From Mycobacterium sp. HUMS_12744610 (GTDB taxonomy: Bacteria; Actinomycetota; Actinomycetes; Mycobacteriales; Mycobacteriaceae), in NCBI RefSeq assembly GCF_041206865.1, contig NZ_JBGEDP010000001.1, positions 992,001-1,056,000 on the forward strand: a stretch of DNA of 64,000 bases, written 5' to 3'. The position numbers were made by a program, and so were the translations under genes. This document shows positions 62,835-64,000 of the stretch, in pieces (positions within the stretch are counted from its first letter, which is position 1; the number at the start of each line of letters is the position of its first letter). A model generated the notes under the pieces. The model was not told the DNA's origin. It searched no databases and saw only the letters and a program-made list of their open reading frames with translations.

Positions 62835-64000
62835 GTGACTTCGGGCATGCCCACCTCCATCCCTTCGCGTCTGGACCGCGACGAGCGGGCCCACTCGTGG
62901 CGATCGCCGCGGTCCAGCGCATGGTCGCTACCCGAGGTGCGCTGGGCGCTCATCGCGACCGGGTTGTTCGGAATCGGCCTGCTGGCACAACTGGTCGGGG
63001 GGCCGACCTGGCTGTACTGGGCGCTCTACCTCGCCTGCTACGTCACCGGGGGATGGGAGCCGGGGCTTGCCGGCCTGCAAGCGTTGCGGGACAAGACCCT
63101 TGACGTCGACTTGCTGATGGTCGCCGCCGCCATCGGCGCCGCGGCGATCGGCCAGGTTTTCGACGGCGCGCTGCTCATCGTCATCTTCGCCACCTCCGGC
63201 GCGCTGGAGGCCGTGGCGACCAAGCGCACCGAGGACTCGGTGCGCGGACTGCTCGACCTGGCACCCGAAACCGCCACCCGCATTACCGCAACCGGCGCCG
63301 AGGAGGTGGTCGACACCGCGACCCTGGACGTCGGCGACGTGCTCCTGATCCGCCCCGGGGAACGCGTCGGCGGCGACGGTGTGGTGGTCGACGGCGCCAG
63401 CGAGGTCGATCAAGCCACCATCACCGGCGAGTCCCTGCCCGTCGACAAGACCGGTGGCGACGAGGTGTTCGCCGGCACGCTCAACGGCACCGGCACCCTG
63501 CGGGTGCGGGTCACATGCCCGGCCGCCGACACCGTCATCGCGCGGATCGTGGCGATGGTCGCCGAGGCCAGCGCCAGCAAGGCCCGCATGCAGTTGTTCA
63601 TCGAGAAGGTCGAACAGCGCTACTCGGTGGGCATGGTGGGCGCGACCATCGCGTTGTTCGCGATCCCGCTGTGGTTCGGCGCCGAGCTGCAGTCGTCGTT
63701 GCTTCGCGCGATGACCTTCATGATCGTGGCCTCCCCCTGCGCCCTGGTCCTTTCCACCATGCCGCCGCTGTTGGCGGCGATCGCCAACGCCGGGCGTCAT
63801 GGTGTTCTCGTCAAATCGGCCGTCGTGCTGGAAAAGCTCGCCACCGTCACCCGGGTCGCGCTGGACAAGACCGGCACACTGACCGAAGGAGCGCCGCAGC
63901 TCACCCACGTTCGGGTGCTGTCCGGGCCGGGCTTGAGTGAGCATGCGCTACTGGCGCTGGCCGCGGCCGCCGAGCACCCGTCGGAACACCCGCTGGCCCG
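62835..64000 (+). CDS. ctpD: CtpD-like P1B-type metal ATPase (runs off the window)
   Basis: 388 residues visible from a GTG at 62835 (alternative ATG 62847); the 3' part is outside the window. Present are the actuator loop Thr-Ile-Thr-Gly-Glu-Ser, the membrane metal site Val-Ala-Ser-Pro-Cys-Ala-Leu-Val-Leu-Ser and the phosphorylation site Leu-Asp-Lys-Thr-Gly-Thr-Leu-Thr. A Ser-Pro-Cys rather than Cys-Pro-Cys motif is typical of the Co/Ni/Fe-exporting CtpD/CtpJ group. No N-terminal heavy-metal-associated domain is present. Neighbouring CDF and ArsR genes support metal efflux. Confidence 0.9.
   Translation, partial: MTSGMPTSIPSRLDRDERAHSWRSPRSSAWSLPEVRWALIATGLFGIGLLAQLVGGPTWLYWALYLACYVTGGWEPGLAGLQALRDKTLDVDLLMVAAAIGAAAIGQVFDGALLIVIFATSGALEAVATKRTEDSVRGLLDLAPETATRITATGAEEVVDTATLDVGDVLLIRPGERVGGDGVVVDGASEVDQATITGESLPVDKTGGDEVFAGTLNGTGTLRVRVTCPAADTVIARIVAMVAEASASKARMQLFIEKVEQRYSVGMVGATIALFAIPLWFGAELQSSLLRAMTFMIVASPCALVLSTMPPLLAAIANAGRHGVLVKSAVVLEKLATVTRVALDKTGTLTEGAPQLTHVRVLSGPGLSEHALLALAAAAEHPSEHPLA

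Overview
The window is high-GC actinobacterial DNA, most likely from a Mycobacterium/Mycolicibacterium-type genome or large plasmid. The reasons are IS1081-like and IS1549-like elements, VapBC modules, a PacL/DUF1490 protein beside metal exporters, a CadI homologue, a CtpD-like P-ATPase and several promoters that look leaderless. There is little housekeeping content. It is a mosaic of mobile elements and accessory cargo; by my boundaries about 24.8 kb of the 64 kb is transposable DNA, much of it sitting inside genes that can be rejoined exactly by removing the element and one copy of its target duplication.

1-12.5 kb: a secreted Gly-rich protein, two small hypotheticals, a VapBC pair, an IS1081-like element split by a 1418-bp IS256-type element, an IS21-type element (istAB), an 800-bp inverted-repeat cassette carrying a second vapBC pair inside a decayed gene, and a Xre/RES toxin-antitoxin pair.

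12.5-34.1 kb: an actinomycete integrative and conjugative element (AICE) bounded by two tRNA-Phe 3' halves. Its backbone is int, xis, an FtsK/Tra-like translocase, a GntR-type repressor with 11-bp operator repeats, and a rolling-circle Rep. Its cargo is a restriction-modification operon (split adenine methylase plus a GIY-YIG/helicase protein), a three-gene TIR-like/membrane-protein/small-protein operon that looks like an antiviral module, and a PIN toxin with a MerR/excisionase-type antitoxin. Five IS insertions break int, xis, the restriction helicase, one methylase and the small protein, so the element is probably immobile and its restriction system inactive. A second, degenerate integrase lies beyond the right tRNA fragment, so related elements were stacked at one site.

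34.9-43.5 kb: arsenic/cadmium resistance. An arsR-cadI divergent pair (cadI broken by a self-nested IS256-type element and by a frameshift) is followed by the operon arsR-acr3-arsC-arsC2-arsD-arsA.

43.6-49.5 kb: an anaerobic-type redox operon, osmC-nifJ-dihydroorotate dehydrogenase-like-ferredoxin, with a frameshift in nifJ and a DosR-like motif upstream. 49.5-58.7 kb: IS debris, namely an IS1549-like element with a 63-bp target duplication and a nested IS3-type element, an ISL3-type element, and an IS1380-type element nested in its own copy within a broken gene. 58.7-64 kb: a 13-bp tandem repeat, a small secreted protein and a metal-efflux locus (PacL, two CDF exporters of which one is frameshifted, two ArsR repressors, and the start of a CtpD-like P-ATPase).
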